Source of the DNA: Melastoma dodecandrum
Lineage: Eukaryota > Streptophyta > Magnoliopsida > Myrtales > Melastomataceae
Length of the DNA: 64,000 nucleotides
Assembly: GCA_029817715.1 (NCBI GenBank)
Contig: JARUPY010000606.1
Coordinates: 4,154,001 to 4,218,000 of the forward strand
Reading direction: 5' to 3'
Of the stretch, positions 47,333 through 58,355 are shown one piece after another (position 1 is the stretch's first letter; the number at the start of each line of letters is the position of its first letter). Both the position numbers and the translations under genes were made by a program. The notes beneath the pieces were generated by a model. The model saw only the letters and a list, made by a program, of their open reading frames with translations. It was not told the DNA's origin and ran no database searches.

Positions 47333-47484
47333 GGTAGCCCGATACCATGTTAAAATATCGGACCAATCCACGTGCCGAGCCCAGCGCCTATAGAGGGAGT
47401 AGCCCGTTAGGCTATATATACTAGGTCGGACTCTTTTCTCTATCCGATGTGGGATTGAGTTTGCTGTATAGCAACCCTTCAACA
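47333..47484 (-). mobile_element. Short TRIM-like LTR with primer site
   Basis: On the minus strand a 137-bp segment (47484-47348) starts TGTTGAAGGG, contains CCCACATCGG and a TATATATAG promoter-like motif, and ends TTTTAACA. A primer-like TGGTATCGGGCTACC follows directly. This is the look of TRIM-class elements. No second LTR was found nearby, so the copy is partial. It interrupts a WAT1 exon just after GAIT. Confidence 0.7.
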
Positions 47485-48439
47485 GTGATTGCTCCGACCG
47501 AACAAAACAACGTGCCGATTGTCTTTACCTTGTTGTATAAGCAACCCATGTCAACCTTCTCTAATCTGCAATAGAAATAACAACAAATATCATTTACATC
47601 GAAATGTCGAATATGGCCCCACAACCTGTGTATGAACATCTACCTAACGGTCCATGCGATGACAAATATCAGCCCAGGAGCGAGGTTCGGCATCGCCGTT
47701 GCAATGGCCGGGGATGTCAACCTAATTCCCTTGAGCATTAGTGTCTGAAACAGAGTGACCCTGAAACCGAAAAAATAGATTAACCCTAAAACCGAGTCTA
47801 ACCCGAAAACGGCATGGAATCGAGAACCATCCATCGGCTCACCCTCCGTAGGCCATAACGATGAGCCGAATCACCAGCTTCAAGCTAATTTTCTCCTGCC
47901 ACAAGCTCCTGGAACGTCGAAACCCCGACAAGAAGTCAATTTCCCGAAAGGATCTTGCACTGTAGGTTGGTATTCATTGTCATTCGAACCTTTCAAAGTA
48001 TGCGGCGAAGGGGTCGAAGAAGGTCGCGAGGGCGGGAAACACCACGAGTGTGGACGTGTCGATCCCTAAGGACATCAAGTACCCAGAAAGGATCGTGTTG
48101 CCCGTGTAGACGAACTGGATCGCCACGAGCCCGATGACGATCACGACGTCCCGAAGGAATGCCCCATTCTCCAACAAGTTCCTCCACGTCATCATCTACA
48201 CTCCGATGAAAACCAAAAGGGATCGATGACGACCCTCAAGAGTTCACTCGCGAGGCGGACTAGTGTTTTCCTCGGGAATGCAGCGAGTGTACTTGCGGTT
48301 CCGAGAGGCTCGTGTCCTATCCGACGTTTTTCAACATCTAACGTTCATGGGGAGGGGGGAGATGGAGTTGTTTAGAACGAGAGGGAATCATCCTTTTGTT
48401 CTTACCGGTTGGTCGTTTTGGCGGACAGACGTTCGAGCA

Positions 48440-49600
48440 GTTTGACGATGTGGAAGATGTTGACATGATGTTGACACAATGGGCTATCTTGGACCTGTTT
48501 TCTGACGAAGTCCACAGTAAACGCGGCGCCTATGAAAGAAAAGACAAGACGCTTGCACCAGGCCTACAGTCCTAGTCTACACGGACTACATGTCCGGTTG
48601 GTGACCCTGAGATCGGTGGGAGTCTACGGCCCGCGTCTGCACAGGTCACACGTCACAAAAGCTGAATCATTATCTCCGAAATCAGCGGAGTCTACAACCC
48701 ACGTCCACTCAATGTGCACGTCTTAAAGGACGGTTATTAACCCCGAAGTCAATGGAGTCTACGACCCACGTCCACATGAGTGGCACGTCTTAGAAGACAG
48801 TTTGTTGGCTCCGAGATACTCGGGGGTGGTTAAGATTAGAGGATCTTCAGAGGTCAGATCGAGTATAAAAGGGAAGAGATCTCCCTTGGAAAAATCACGA
48901 TCAAATCAGCCAACTGAAGCTTATCTTGCTCGTCACCCCTTAGATTGTTAGGATTCCCCGACCTGGACGAAACCCTTAAGGTTTCATTAGTCTTCACCTC
49001 CACCGTCAGAGTGAGCAACCGTAGCTCCGACAGCCAAACTCCGCCATCACTTCCACCGTCAGAGTGAGCAACCGTAGCTCTGGTACCCAAACTCCGCCTT
49101 CACTTCCACTATCAGAGTGAGCAACCGTAGCTCTGGTAACAATTTCCCGCCAGCACTCCAACTCCAGGACGAGCCACCGGAGTCCCGGTACACGATTCCG
49201 CCTTCAACTCCGCCACCACGGTGATCAACCGTAGCCTTGGTATCCACGTCCGCCTCAACATTCGACCATACTCCCGTCCACCAAGCCCAGCAACCAAGTT
49301 TTCGTCATCCAGGGAGCGCCAGTCTACAGCGCTCTGTTATCCAGTCTACGACGTCGTTGCCCGGATTTTCAAGTCCACAGCGTCCAGCGCCAAGTCTACG
49401 ACGTCCCCACCGTCCAGAGTCGCAAGACTGCAGCATTCAGCGGCAAGTCTACGACCTAGTCTCTTAGTCTACACCGCCCGGAAGTAAGTTTACGACGTTG
49501 CACCGCCGTCCTTGTTTTGTTTTTATGGCTATAAGCACCATTTCCTTATTGTAAGACTTTGCATATTCAATTCAATATATTTCATTTACGTACTGGCGAC
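48440..49600 (+). repeat. Gypsy-like LTR remnant with two minisatellites
   Basis: 48590-48820 has three ~70-bp imperfect repeats around GGAGTCTAC...CCACGTCCAC. A TATAAAAG promoter motif lies at ~48874. 49000-49260 has about five imperfect ~53-bp repeats around CCACCGTCAGAGTGAGCAACCGTAGCTC (units start near 49000, 49053, 49106, ~49157, 49213). TGGCGACC follows at 49594, resembling the primer-site start in some Gypsy elements. The left limit is not defined. Confidence 0.5.
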
Positions 49601-50557
49601 CACATCCACAAACCATGTGAGTATTATTGCTAAATATTTCCGACGTGATCCGTTTTCGACGCGAAGAGAAGAACAGCTTGACAGCAGTCACGATGCAAAG
49701 AAAAACACTAACGTTATCGAATGACGTGGAGGTAAATTACGATATTATATTTAAAAAATAGCAATTACAGAGACCAATTCGGATTAAAATATTTGTTCAA
49801 TTATTAACACATACTCGAGAACAAGACACCAACCAAACCTCAATTTTTTTTAAAAAAAATTAACCTTGGTAAAAAGCATGAAAATAAAGAATTTGGACGC
49901 ACAAAAAAGTCCAACGACATTGTGGCAGAAATAATATCATTGCGTGAAGTAATATGGTTGGTCATCGACAAATTTTTATCAGAAGGGACAGCCCCGTTTT
50001 GATTAAAAATATCCGTACGTATAAAAAATATTTTACGAAATAATATAATAATTTGTAAAATTTATCAAATAATAATAATTTTTTTATTCTTTAAATAGGT
50101 TAGTTCGACTTTTTTATAGAAAATGAATAATTTGATGTTAAAAATATCGAGTCAGGAGACGAATTTTGAAAGCCGTTATTCTATTTCGTGAAAAAGTTTT
50201 TTCATCCGGGATATTTTGGAACAAAGCTACAACCCCCTATCTACTGTATGTGATCCAAACTTATACCTGAATATTTTCATATGTATTATTGTTAAAGAGA
50301 AAGTTTTGGCATGTGTGAGTTTGGTTTACAGAATCGGGAACATTTAATGAGCTGAAATTAATATTTCCATTCCGTCGCACTTTTTATTCCATTTCCCTGT
50401 ACAAGCTACGGTGCCCTCGTTCCATCTCGGATACTAAGAATGTTATAAGTAATTATAAAAATTGTTTAAAATATTTGAAATCGATGCGGTCCGTACAATC
50501 CGAATTCCACTGGGGACCAAAATCCCCGGCTTTGCTCCTTAATCTCTCCGAAGTACT
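49601..50557. other. AT-rich intergenic region
   Basis: Low-complexity AT-rich DNA. No gene, repeat structure or RNA gene recognised. Confidence 0.5.
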
Positions 50558-50582
50558 CCCCCCCCCCCCCCCCCCCCCCCCC
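50558..50582. repeat. Poly-C tract, 25 bp
   Basis: An uninterrupted run of 25 C just before the first PPR-like codons. Reading it as polyproline would be an artefact. Confidence 0.93.
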
Positions 50583-50599
50583 ACCCGCCGACCTCCCTG

Positions 50600-52310
50600 C
50601 CCTTCCCCAGCTTCCTCATCCAGAAGGCCTCGCCCGACGTGGACTTGCTTGTCCGATTTATATGGGAAGCCTCCTCGCGTGGGGGGTGGTCGAATTACGG
50701 ATGTTCACACCTGCATTGCTTCGTATTGAGAGATGGGTTGGCCTCCCACGCCTATGTTCCGTCTTCCCTGCTGCATTCTTACGTGGGGATCGGGTCGGTC
50801 GAGGATGCCCGAAAGTTGCTCAACGAAATTCCCGACCCTGACGTGGTTTTGTGGAACGCGTTGATTTCTGGGTACGTTCGTTTTGGACGGTTCGGTCGGG
50901 CGTTGGAGTTGTTTGTTCAGCTTGAGAGGTCGGGGACTTGAGCTGAGGGGTACTTTTTTAAGGCGGTGTTGGTCGCGTGTGCCCGTTCGGGTCAGGTGTG
51001 GTTTTGCTTGCCTTTTAATGCTAAGTTAGTGAAATGTGGGTGGGATGCGAGCTTTTTTTTTTCACCACATGCCTGAACCGGATCCAGTTTCATATAATGA
51101 GATGATTAGTGGGATTACACAATTTGGATTGATGGACGATGCTGTCCGCCTGCTCTTTGCTATGCCGGGTCCAAACTCGTCTTCATGGAATTCTATAGTA
51201 ACAGGGTATGTTAACCGAGGCCAAGCCACAAAGGCATTGGATGTGTTCTGCAAAATGCACACGGATGGTGTACAGATGTTATCTAGTATTCGGAGCGGAA
51301 TTGCTTGCTTAGGTTCTTCAGGTTGGGCATCTGCAATACATTGTTTTACGGTAAAACATGGATTGGATGTGTAGTTGTTGTTGGGAGTGCTCTAGTGTAT
51401 GGGAATGCAAAATGTGGATAGACGGAAAATGCTGAATTGATTTTTCGGTCACTTCATTGCAGAAAGAAACTTGGTGAGCTGGAATGCCATGATACCTGGT
51501 TTTTGGTCACAATGGTAATTTTGAATGAGTGATTCATCTTTACCAGCAGTTGCCTACAGAAGGCATAGAGCCTGACGAGATTACCTTTCTTAATGTTCTG
51601 CAGCATGTTCACATTGCAAAGTCCCTTTGGATACAGCAATGTGCTTTTCAAGGCAATGGTGAATGACTATGGGATTGAACCAATGGTTGAACAATGTTGT
51701 TCAATGATTCAAGTCATGGGATAAAGTAGGGAACTGTGGAGGGCTGGGAAACTGATATATAATCTCAGTGTCGGCTCTTGTGGGTCAGTCTGGAGGGCAT
51801 GACTGGGTGCTTGTGGGTGTTCTGCTCAGGATTTGAAGTTTGCAGAAGCTGCAGCTGGTAAGGAAATCGAGTTGATTGGTGATGAGGATTGTTATGGAGT
51901 AGTGTAGCGGAAATAGGAGAAATCACAGGAAAAAAAAAAGAAGAAAACGAATAAGGCTAAAGGGAACGATAAGAGAATTCTAGGGTTCGTAAAAAAACCT
52001 CAAGAAATTCTTAAAATCAAATAATATGGTAAAAATAACAATTGTCCTCCTTAGAAAACTTAAGGCCTTATTTATATTAAAAAATGAATCTAATGTGATA
52101 TTCCTAAAATACTCCTAATATTATAAAATATAAAAATAATAATATGTTCCTGCATCAATTGTGTTTATGTTGCGCTCTCAAACATTTATGGATTCCTTGG
52201 GAAGTAGAGTGATAAAGGTGACATAAGGAGACTGATGAGGCTGAGGGAAGTACCGAAAGGAAGCTGGATCAAGTTGGATTCAAGTTTGAGAGTTCTTTAT
52301 GGTCATCGAG
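50600..52310 (+). pseudogene. PPR (PLS/E class) protein pseudogene
   Basis: Pentatricopeptide repeats are readable but broken: SHAYVPSSLLHSYVGIGSVE and PDVVLWNALISGYVRFG (50640-50940, ending in an in-frame stop), MPEPDPVSYNEMISGITQFG and SSSWNSIVTGYVNRGQATKA (51070-51374, then stop), GIEPDEITFLNVL (~51555), NDYGIEPMVEHC-like text (~51665), and E-domain traces (FAEAAAGKEIELIG at ~51840, CVYVALSNIYGFLG at ~52160, VPKGSWIKLD near 52255). Order and wording resemble Arabidopsis At5g47460-type PPR proteins; that match is from memory. Multiple stops and frameshifts, plus a 265-bp insertion in the E region, show it is dead. Live members bind organelle RNA. Confidence 0.85.
51893..52157. mobile_element. 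265-bp AT-rich insertion in the PPR pseudogene
   Basis: Sequence foreign to the PPR frame sits between ATTGT at 51888-51892 and ATTGT at 52158-52162, as a 5-bp target duplication would look. PPR text continues on both sides (GDEDC and CVYVALSN). The insert is A-rich at the left and AT-rich throughout, with no clear terminal repeats. Confidence 0.5.
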
Positions 52311-53080
52311 GATTTAAGTTGTGTATAGGCATTTTTTCTAAGATTGGATGAGGATAGATCTTTTTGGAGAGAACCCTGTGGTTTTCACTGGCAGGTAAAC
52401 AGATCACATTTTTCTTTCAGTATCTGATTTTGGGCATCATTTCCTTCCATAAAGTTTGGCGCAATCTTTGTGCAACGATAAATATATTCATAATCAATGT
52501 GAGATGTAATGCGAAATTATGAGTCATCATGTCAAAGAAAAATCATGGAATTGTTTTCATTTGGAGAATCACTCTGCTGTGTTGGGCCCCTGATATTGGT
52601 TGGCTGGTCGATGCAATTCGGTATTAAGAGGCTGCCGACTTTCTTGAGGAGCCATCTGATTATCAATTCATATGTGGGCATTTCATCTTTTTATTTCTAA
52701 TAAAATCTTATACTAGTTCTCTCTGTTGCTAGATGGCACATGAAATTCTCCAGCTTGGGACTGCCTGGGGTCACCACAAGTTGATCGGATGAGGTAACAA
52801 AAATGACAGTGTTCTGTTTCCTTGAAATTTATATAAAGAAATGAAGAAAAAAGGAATTGTCGACTCCACATAACTTCCCATTCAATTGCTTTCTTTGCAT
52901 ATCATTGTGTATGTAATTACAATTCCTTGGTTTCTGTTTAACATGATCAGAACAAGCTGAAACCTATTCCTAGTCAAAGGTCTTATGACAATTGATATCC
53001 TGCACTGTACTTGTGTTTTTTGACCTAATCTATTATTTTCTTTTTGTTTCTGCTCTGAGATGTCTCTGTTCACACCACCA
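52311..53080. other. Intergenic between PPR pseudogene and MMP
   Basis: No exon recognised. The last part is probably the MMP 3' flank. Confidence 0.5.
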
Positions 53081-54199
53081 TTATGTCATCACCAATATCA
53101 TCCTCACATCATTGTGAAAAAAATATTCAAACACCAGAACTACCACTAACCAACACCAACTGCTCATCCCAATAAACAAATCTCTACTCTTTCTTCCTGA
53201 GTTACCTGATCTCTCTGACTCCATTAATGAACTCATCTTGAAATCAGGATTTGGACCGTACAGAGCCTGGATACCCTCCACGTCATCTACCCACAAATCC
53301 AGCTTCCTCGTTCTTGGCTTCAGCCTTGGATACATGATGGCCTCCTTCGTTCTACTGTGGCCTAGCCCCAGGATATGCCCAATCTCGTGCATAGCCACCG
53401 ACTCCAGGTCCACCGCGGATTTGGATTTCTCCCTCTCAAAGTTGACCGCCCATGTCTCTGCCGAGTCGAAGTGCAGCCGCCCGTCTTCTGGCATAAATGC
53501 ATGGGCAAGCACCCCGAGAACCCCATCGAAGGGCGCCCCATCGCCATGGTTGCCTGAATGGAACCCCAGCCTTATGTCCGCCGTCTCGTAACTGGCAGCC
53601 TCTGTGAAGTTGATTGGAATCACAGCTGCCCACCGTGAAAAGGCACGCCACAAGACCGCCCGTATGACCTCTGGGCCCAGATAGTCGACCGTGTAATATG
53701 GTGACATGGCGTATGAGAGAGTCATCGGTGCCTGATGGTCCCATCTCGGCAAGCCGGAGAAGTACGTGTACCGGCTTATCCTCATCGTGCTGGAATTTGG
53801 GTATATGTCGACAACCCCACACCTCGGGGTGGCTATGCTGGCGATGGTGGTTCTATCGAGTTTTCCCGTGATCGTTAGGCCTGAAAACTTCTGATAGCTG
53901 ATGATGGAAGATTCAAGCTCTTCGTCAAACAGGTCGCTGAAGTTTGTATCCGCTGCCTGCAGGTATCCGAATCGATTGAGATACCTTTTAATCTCGGCTA
54001 TGCCGCTCGCGTGACTCCCTTTGCCTATATTGACGAATTTCGCAAACTCATGCCAGGTATATTTCTGGGAAACCATGTCCTGTTCGGTCATCAGCGATGA
54101 GCCGAGGACTCTCCGGGATTCAGCAAAGACAAAAACTTCTGAAAGTATGAGGAAGAAGGGTAAGGAGAAGTTGAAGGTTTGATTAAGAGTTGGACTCAT
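53081..54199 (-). CDS. Plant matrix metalloproteinase (MMP), GPI- or membrane-anchored type
   Basis: Single-exon, 372 residues, no break. An N-terminal signal peptide (FSLPFFLILSEVFVF, to ~residue 27) and a peptidoglycan-binding-like propeptide (IAEIKRYLNRFGYL to LTITGKLDRTTI) precede the cysteine switch PRCGVVD (125-131). The catalytic domain has MTLSYAMSP, HSGNHGDGAPFDGVLGVLAH (metal-binding loop), the zinc helix HEIGHILGLGHS (271-282; zinc His271, His275, His281, catalytic Glu272) and the Met-turn IMYP. The tail SSWCWLVVVLVFEYFF (346-361) is a membrane anchor or GPI signal, though the ~11 residues after it are unusual for GPI. MMPs cleave extracellular proteins in growth, senescence and defence. 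The switch has Val where Pro or Asn is usual. A TATA box lies ~42 bp upstream. Confidence 0.95.
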   Translation of the reverse strand: MSPTLNQTFNFSLPFFLILSEVFVFAESRRVLGSSLMTEQDMVSQKYTWHEFAKFVNIGKGSHASGIAEIKRYLNRFGYLQAADTNFSDLFDEELESSIISYQKFSGLTITGKLDRTTIASIATPRCGVVDIYPNSSTMRISRYTYFSGLPRWDHQAPMTLSYAMSPYYTVDYLGPEVIRAVLWRAFSRWAAVIPINFTEAASYETADIRLGFHSGNHGDGAPFDGVLGVLAHAFMPEDGRLHFDSAETWAVNFEREKSKSAVDLESVAMHEIGHILGLGHSRTKEAIMYPRLKPRTRKLDLWVDDVEGIQALYGPNPDFKMSSLMESERSGNSGRKSRDLFIGMSSWCWLVVVLVFEYFFHNDVRMILVMT

Positions 54200-54240
54200 G
54201 GCTGCTTAGGACCAGGTTTATCTCTTGTCTGATGGGATTA

Positions 54241-54248
54241 TTTATATA
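54241..54248 (-). promoter_or_regulatory. TATA box of the MMP gene
   Basis: TATATAAA on the minus strand, 42 bp upstream of the MMP ATG (54199). The leader would be very short, so transcription may start at another site. Confidence 0.5.
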
Positions 54249-56029
54249 ATGCTTTTTGGTGCGTGAAGGGAGGAAGGCATCATTTGTGGCATGTTAAAAA
54301 GTCAAGTAGATATTAGGCACACAAGTTTTAATTAGATGTAAAATTTTAGAGGTGGGGATGTTTGACTGCTGACTTTAATTAGCTTTCAGAAAAGTTATTT
54401 GTGATATATTAATGGTATCTGATTCCGCGATTGTTTTGTGATTATTACCTAAATTTGTTGTAAAACTTACATAAACGGGGATGGGTTTGGCTCGGTTGCT
54501 ATGAGGAAGAAGAAAAGTCAATTCCTCAAAAGAGGAACTGGCAGTAGTGTGAGGAGGAGGAGGAAGGCCGGTTGTTTTTCTTTTTAGTTGGGTGGTGTTT
54601 TTGACGTACTGTGTTTTGGTCATTGGAGGGGGAGAAGGTGTTTGTGTTGTCTTGAAATTGTTGTCAACATCACTTGTCAGCTTATCCTTAAATTTATTGT
54701 CAGCAAAATTGTTGCCTGAATACGTAGCTTTCTGTTGTGGCTGGCTTGGGTTGTTCGATTACTTCTTGGGGCAAGTTAACGGCCAACAACTTCTTGGATT
54801 ATTTTTTATATGTATATAAGCAATTAAGTTTTCTAATTATGAGTTTGTCAAATAATATTCCTTGAATAGGGTTAATTTCAGAGTTTTAGTGGGGCCGGCG
54901 GCAATAGCTTTGTGATGATGAGGGAAGGAAGACAACGTATCGAGAATCAGTGGTTGTAATTTGACGAGACTAAGCTAGTGGATCGACTTTGACTGCACCC
55001 TGCTAAAAACATAATCGGGGTTGGGTTGATCACGTGTTAGGAAATTATATGATATTTTATTACACACCACCATTCAGGAATCTCACGAGGTGGAGGTGAT
55101 GTCACGTCCTTAAAACCAGATGACATTCCTCCCGTTTCCTCGCTCTCTCTCGTCTCGTCTCATTCATCCCATCAAACACCCGCCTTTTGAATTTCTCCCA
55201 CCTCCTCTCTTCCTTCCTGAATTTGATCCGGAAATCCCTTTAAACCTTACACCCACAACCACCTAATTCCCAGGAAAAAAATATCCCATCTTTCTTCCAT
55301 TCCCGACGCCAATGGGCGCGGTGTCGTCACGGGGGGCGCGATGATCACGATTCCCGGTGATGGGTTTGGGGAAGGAGTGGAGTCACTGTCTGGCCGCTGC
55401 TGCTGTTGTGGCGCGGGAGGATGGCAGAGCTTGTGTCTTTTTGGAGGGTAGGTTGCGGAATCAGTAGCGGCGGTGGTGGGGAGAAGATGAGGACGAAGAG
55501 TTGGTGTTATGCGGGTCGATGCTGTTCGGGCTGGGGTTGATTTCGTTGTTCGCTTGGCACGTGGCGTCTGGAATCGAGTGGTACTCCCAGAGGAGGTTGG
55601 GTCTGGGGAGTCCCTACTTGAGACTGGCAATAGCGAGTTGTTCTGTTCCTCTTCCTTTGATCCGGCTGTGTTCTTCACTTTGGTGTTCTCGTTGATTCTG
55701 GGTTCGTTTGGTTCCTCATTGCTTACGTCCTCGTTTAAGTTTGGCCATTCCACTTGGTCTCCTTCATTCGCTCGGGTTCCCATCGATGGAACTTCATGTA
55801 GTTGAGGTTATTACTTGTTGGTTATGAACGTTAGGTGTGAGAGCAGACTCCATGTAGTTATTTAGAAAGGTGAGGTTACCGATATGTTCGGACGTCCCTT
55901 TCATATTTCCGATTAGTCACGAGCATGTTGTGTGATACGTCTATAATATACTCTACTGAACTGCTTTTTAACTTGTCCAAAGCTATAAATCTTCATGGGA
56001 GTTAATTGTGATTGTGATGCATGTGTGCA
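54249..56029. other. Intergenic, upstream of the O-FucT pseudogene
   Basis: No firm exon. 55300-55800 is GC-richer and open on both strands; it might be a decayed first exon of the O-FucT gene, but no family motif was seen. Confidence 0.4.
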
Positions 56030-57592
56030 GACAGCCCTCGCCATTCTTGATTTGATATGTGGAAGTCGCCCCATTCAAAGTATTACTACGGATGCAGTCG
56101 AACAGGCGGACATTTCCCATGTAAGCTACCGCTCCAATTTATTTTTGTTCTGATTGTCTGGTCCTTTTCTTTGTGATTAGATCATCCGCCCCATGAGGGT
56201 ATTGTGATGTATGATAAATGTGTCCTGGGCATGGTTTGTTATTTGGAAGATGCCGTTCATTCCACTGGCTATCTGCTTATCACCACGAGCAGAGGACTTA
56301 ACCAACAAAGGACAGGAGTAAGTTAATAGTTGTGATTTATTTTCTTAAACAAGTCAAACGTGGACCTGTTTTTTATGTAGATAGATTTCTTGGACTGTTA
56401 ACTAAATTCTAATATCAGATAACAGATGCAGTTGTTGTTGCCCGGATTCCTAATCCCACCCTTGTGTACCCGAGTTGGATTCAGATAATTTTTGTGAGAA
56501 ACGAGCCGACATATCGTCCGTATTCTTGTAGCATTGAGATCTCTCTCCGATCAATCTCATTGTGGAACATCACAATAATCATTTATTGATTCAAAGCATC
56601 TCACCAGGCAGAAATTCCATCTTTCTTTCAAGGTCTCTCATTTTGAAAGGCAGGACATTGGGATTGGCTAACAAGAACTCCCATGACAGGTTTGAACCTG
56701 ATATGCTGGCATTTTCACGGTGCTACTACGGGGTGGTGACTAGGAAAGATATGAACTTAGCGAAATCAGGAAGCAGTGGACCAATTTACCTGTGAGTCTC
56801 CTTGTTTCTACTCATCTGCGTCCACTTAAATGTTGACATCAGAAAGGTAGTCCAGGGATTTGCTCTCATGATGGCCTTCTGTCCACTCCTGAATTGGGTT
56901 GAACGTTTTATCCTACGGGCAGCATATGGTACCCATTTGATATTCCTCTATCTGGCAGGATCTATGCCCCGATGTCAAACGAAATCGAAACGAGTGTCTG
57001 CTTGCTCCTCATGAAGTAGGCTTGATGCTGCGTGGTTTGGGATTTAAAAACGTCTCATGTCTACGTCGCATCTGGAGAGATATATGGAGGAGAAACTCTG
57101 CAGCCTCTCTGAGATCGCTTTCCTAATTTTTACACAAAGGAGATGCTCGAGAGCAACAAAATGAGACCGCATATGCCGTTCTCATCACCGCTGGCAGCCA
57201 ATGACTGTATTGTCTATGGGGAGGGACGTATTTGTTATAAATAACGATGGAAACATGACTAAAATCCTTGCTGGAAGGCGGTAAAGAAACCGCTTCTGTT
57301 TTGGTGAGATTTTGTTTGTGTGGCATGCTACTATCCGTCTTTTGCTCATGTGATATATAATGTTCTTTTTGCAGGAGGTATATGGGATATAAGTGGACCA
57401 TAAGGCCGAATGCCAAGAAACTTGGCCGCTTATTTATAGCGAGGAAACCTTTTCCAGAAAAGTGAAGTCTTATCAGAGAGTGTTTATGGGTGAGCCGGAT
57501 GAGATGAGACCAGCAAGAGGCAATTTCCATGAGTTTCTGCACTCTTGTATCTGCGAGAAGCCACCAGCATTTATCAACTACGACGACAAATG
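56030..57592 (+). pseudogene. GT106-type O-fucosyltransferase-family pseudogene
   Basis: Family blocks in order but broken: DMWKSPHSKYYYGCSRTGG (~56060), TTSRGLNQQRTG (~56285), ITDAVVVARI (~56420), then after a gap FEPDMLAFSRCYYG (~56690), CLLAPHEVGLMLRGLGF (~57000), HVYVASGEIYGGETLQPL (57058 on, ending in a stop), NNDGNMTKILAGRR (~57240), RYMGYKWTIRPNAKKLGRLF (57375 on) and VFMGEPDEMRPARGNFHEF ending CICEKPPAF and a stop at 57592. Stops and frameshifts separate most blocks. Plant O-FucT-like proteins are Golgi enzymes of the GT106 group, several acting on cell-wall polysaccharides. This copy cannot make a full protein. Confidence 0.87.
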
Positions 57593-58355
57593 ACCACCCT
57601 GAGTAACCTGTCTTGTTAGCACAGCCGAACTATTTAAACAAGGTGACCTTTTGGACATAATCTTAAGTGACCCAACCCGCAAGGGTGGGGAGAGGACCCT
57701 TGTTCCTGCACAGCCATCTGCGATGGTTCCTGGGGACGACTCCACTTCTTCAGGCATGGGCGCACTGCGTCTTCATCCTTACAAAAGGCCCTCTCTAACT
57801 CCTACCATATCTGTTTATAGGAATAGCAGGGGATGCCGCATCTTGTTGTTTGAAACTCAATCACACGCCGGCACCGGCCTTTGTTTCGTCCGGTACCTTT
57901 TAGCGTTCCACATGTACTTCAATTTCAAGCAGAGTAATTGCTCTGCGGCGACAACCCAGATCCCATGCTACTGGTTTTTAGTTATCTGTATTAACGATGT
58001 TTAATATGCAGGAAACTCTGTGGCAATTGGACATTGGTGAGTCCAGTTGGTATTGATACGTTGATTTTGATCAATTTATTATCCCGGCCCAAATCAAGTT
58101 CCTCAAAACCGACAAGTGGAAAACAGTCCGAGACGACATCGGACAAACCAAAATCCAACGACTTCCACCCACGGGGGAATCGCCGCTCACGACGAAGCCA
58201 TGCCAGTGAGCGTCGAACCCCTTTTCACTTTCCCGGCCTTCCCCCGTCGGATCTTACGCTTGTGGCTGTCGTCTAAGTTCTGACCTTTCTTGGGTTGTCT
58301 TTTGCAGTTCGGGAAGACGACTGGGGTGATTTTTGAGGTGGAGCCCCCGAGCCCG
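57593..58355. other. Region between O-FucT pseudogene and the small membrane protein gene
   Basis: Probable 5' leader with introns for the next gene (for example an acceptor at ~58306, TTTTGCAG). Open frames here lack recognised domains. An upstream coding exon joined to FGKTTGVIFEVEPPSP is possible. Confidence 0.4.

Larger units (their letters stand above)
46599..48195 (-). pseudogene. WAT1-related (MtN21/EamA) transporter pseudogene
   Basis: Exon blocks in order on the minus strand: 48195-~47998 (VIVIGLVAIQFVYTGNTILSG), ~47900-47850 (ISLKLVIRLIVMAYGG), ~47780-47643 (VTLFQTLMLKGIRLTSPAIA, TAMPNLAPGLIFVIAW), ~47567-47485 (LEKVDMGCLYNKVKTIGTLF), ~47260-47225 (ANFPTPMSQCAVTSLIG), ~47200-46870 (GACVSFSVWAMKKRGPVLVS, then FHPIETVYSVMISYITLG), and ~46730-46599 (GLYSMLWAKGKENYNENRPD). 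WAT1 proteins are ten-helix EamA transporters, some exporting auxin from vacuoles. Defects: a 137-bp LTR with primer site interrupts the fourth block; a 41-bp unit is present three times in a coding exon, shifting frame; further shifts occur after SLIG and FLM. Confidence 0.87.

Noticed and set aside
55247..55783. 178-codon minus-strand open frame rich in Pro, Thr and Ser
   Set aside because: No domain, composition explained by GC-rich DNA; the plus strand may hold a decayed O-FucT first exon instead.
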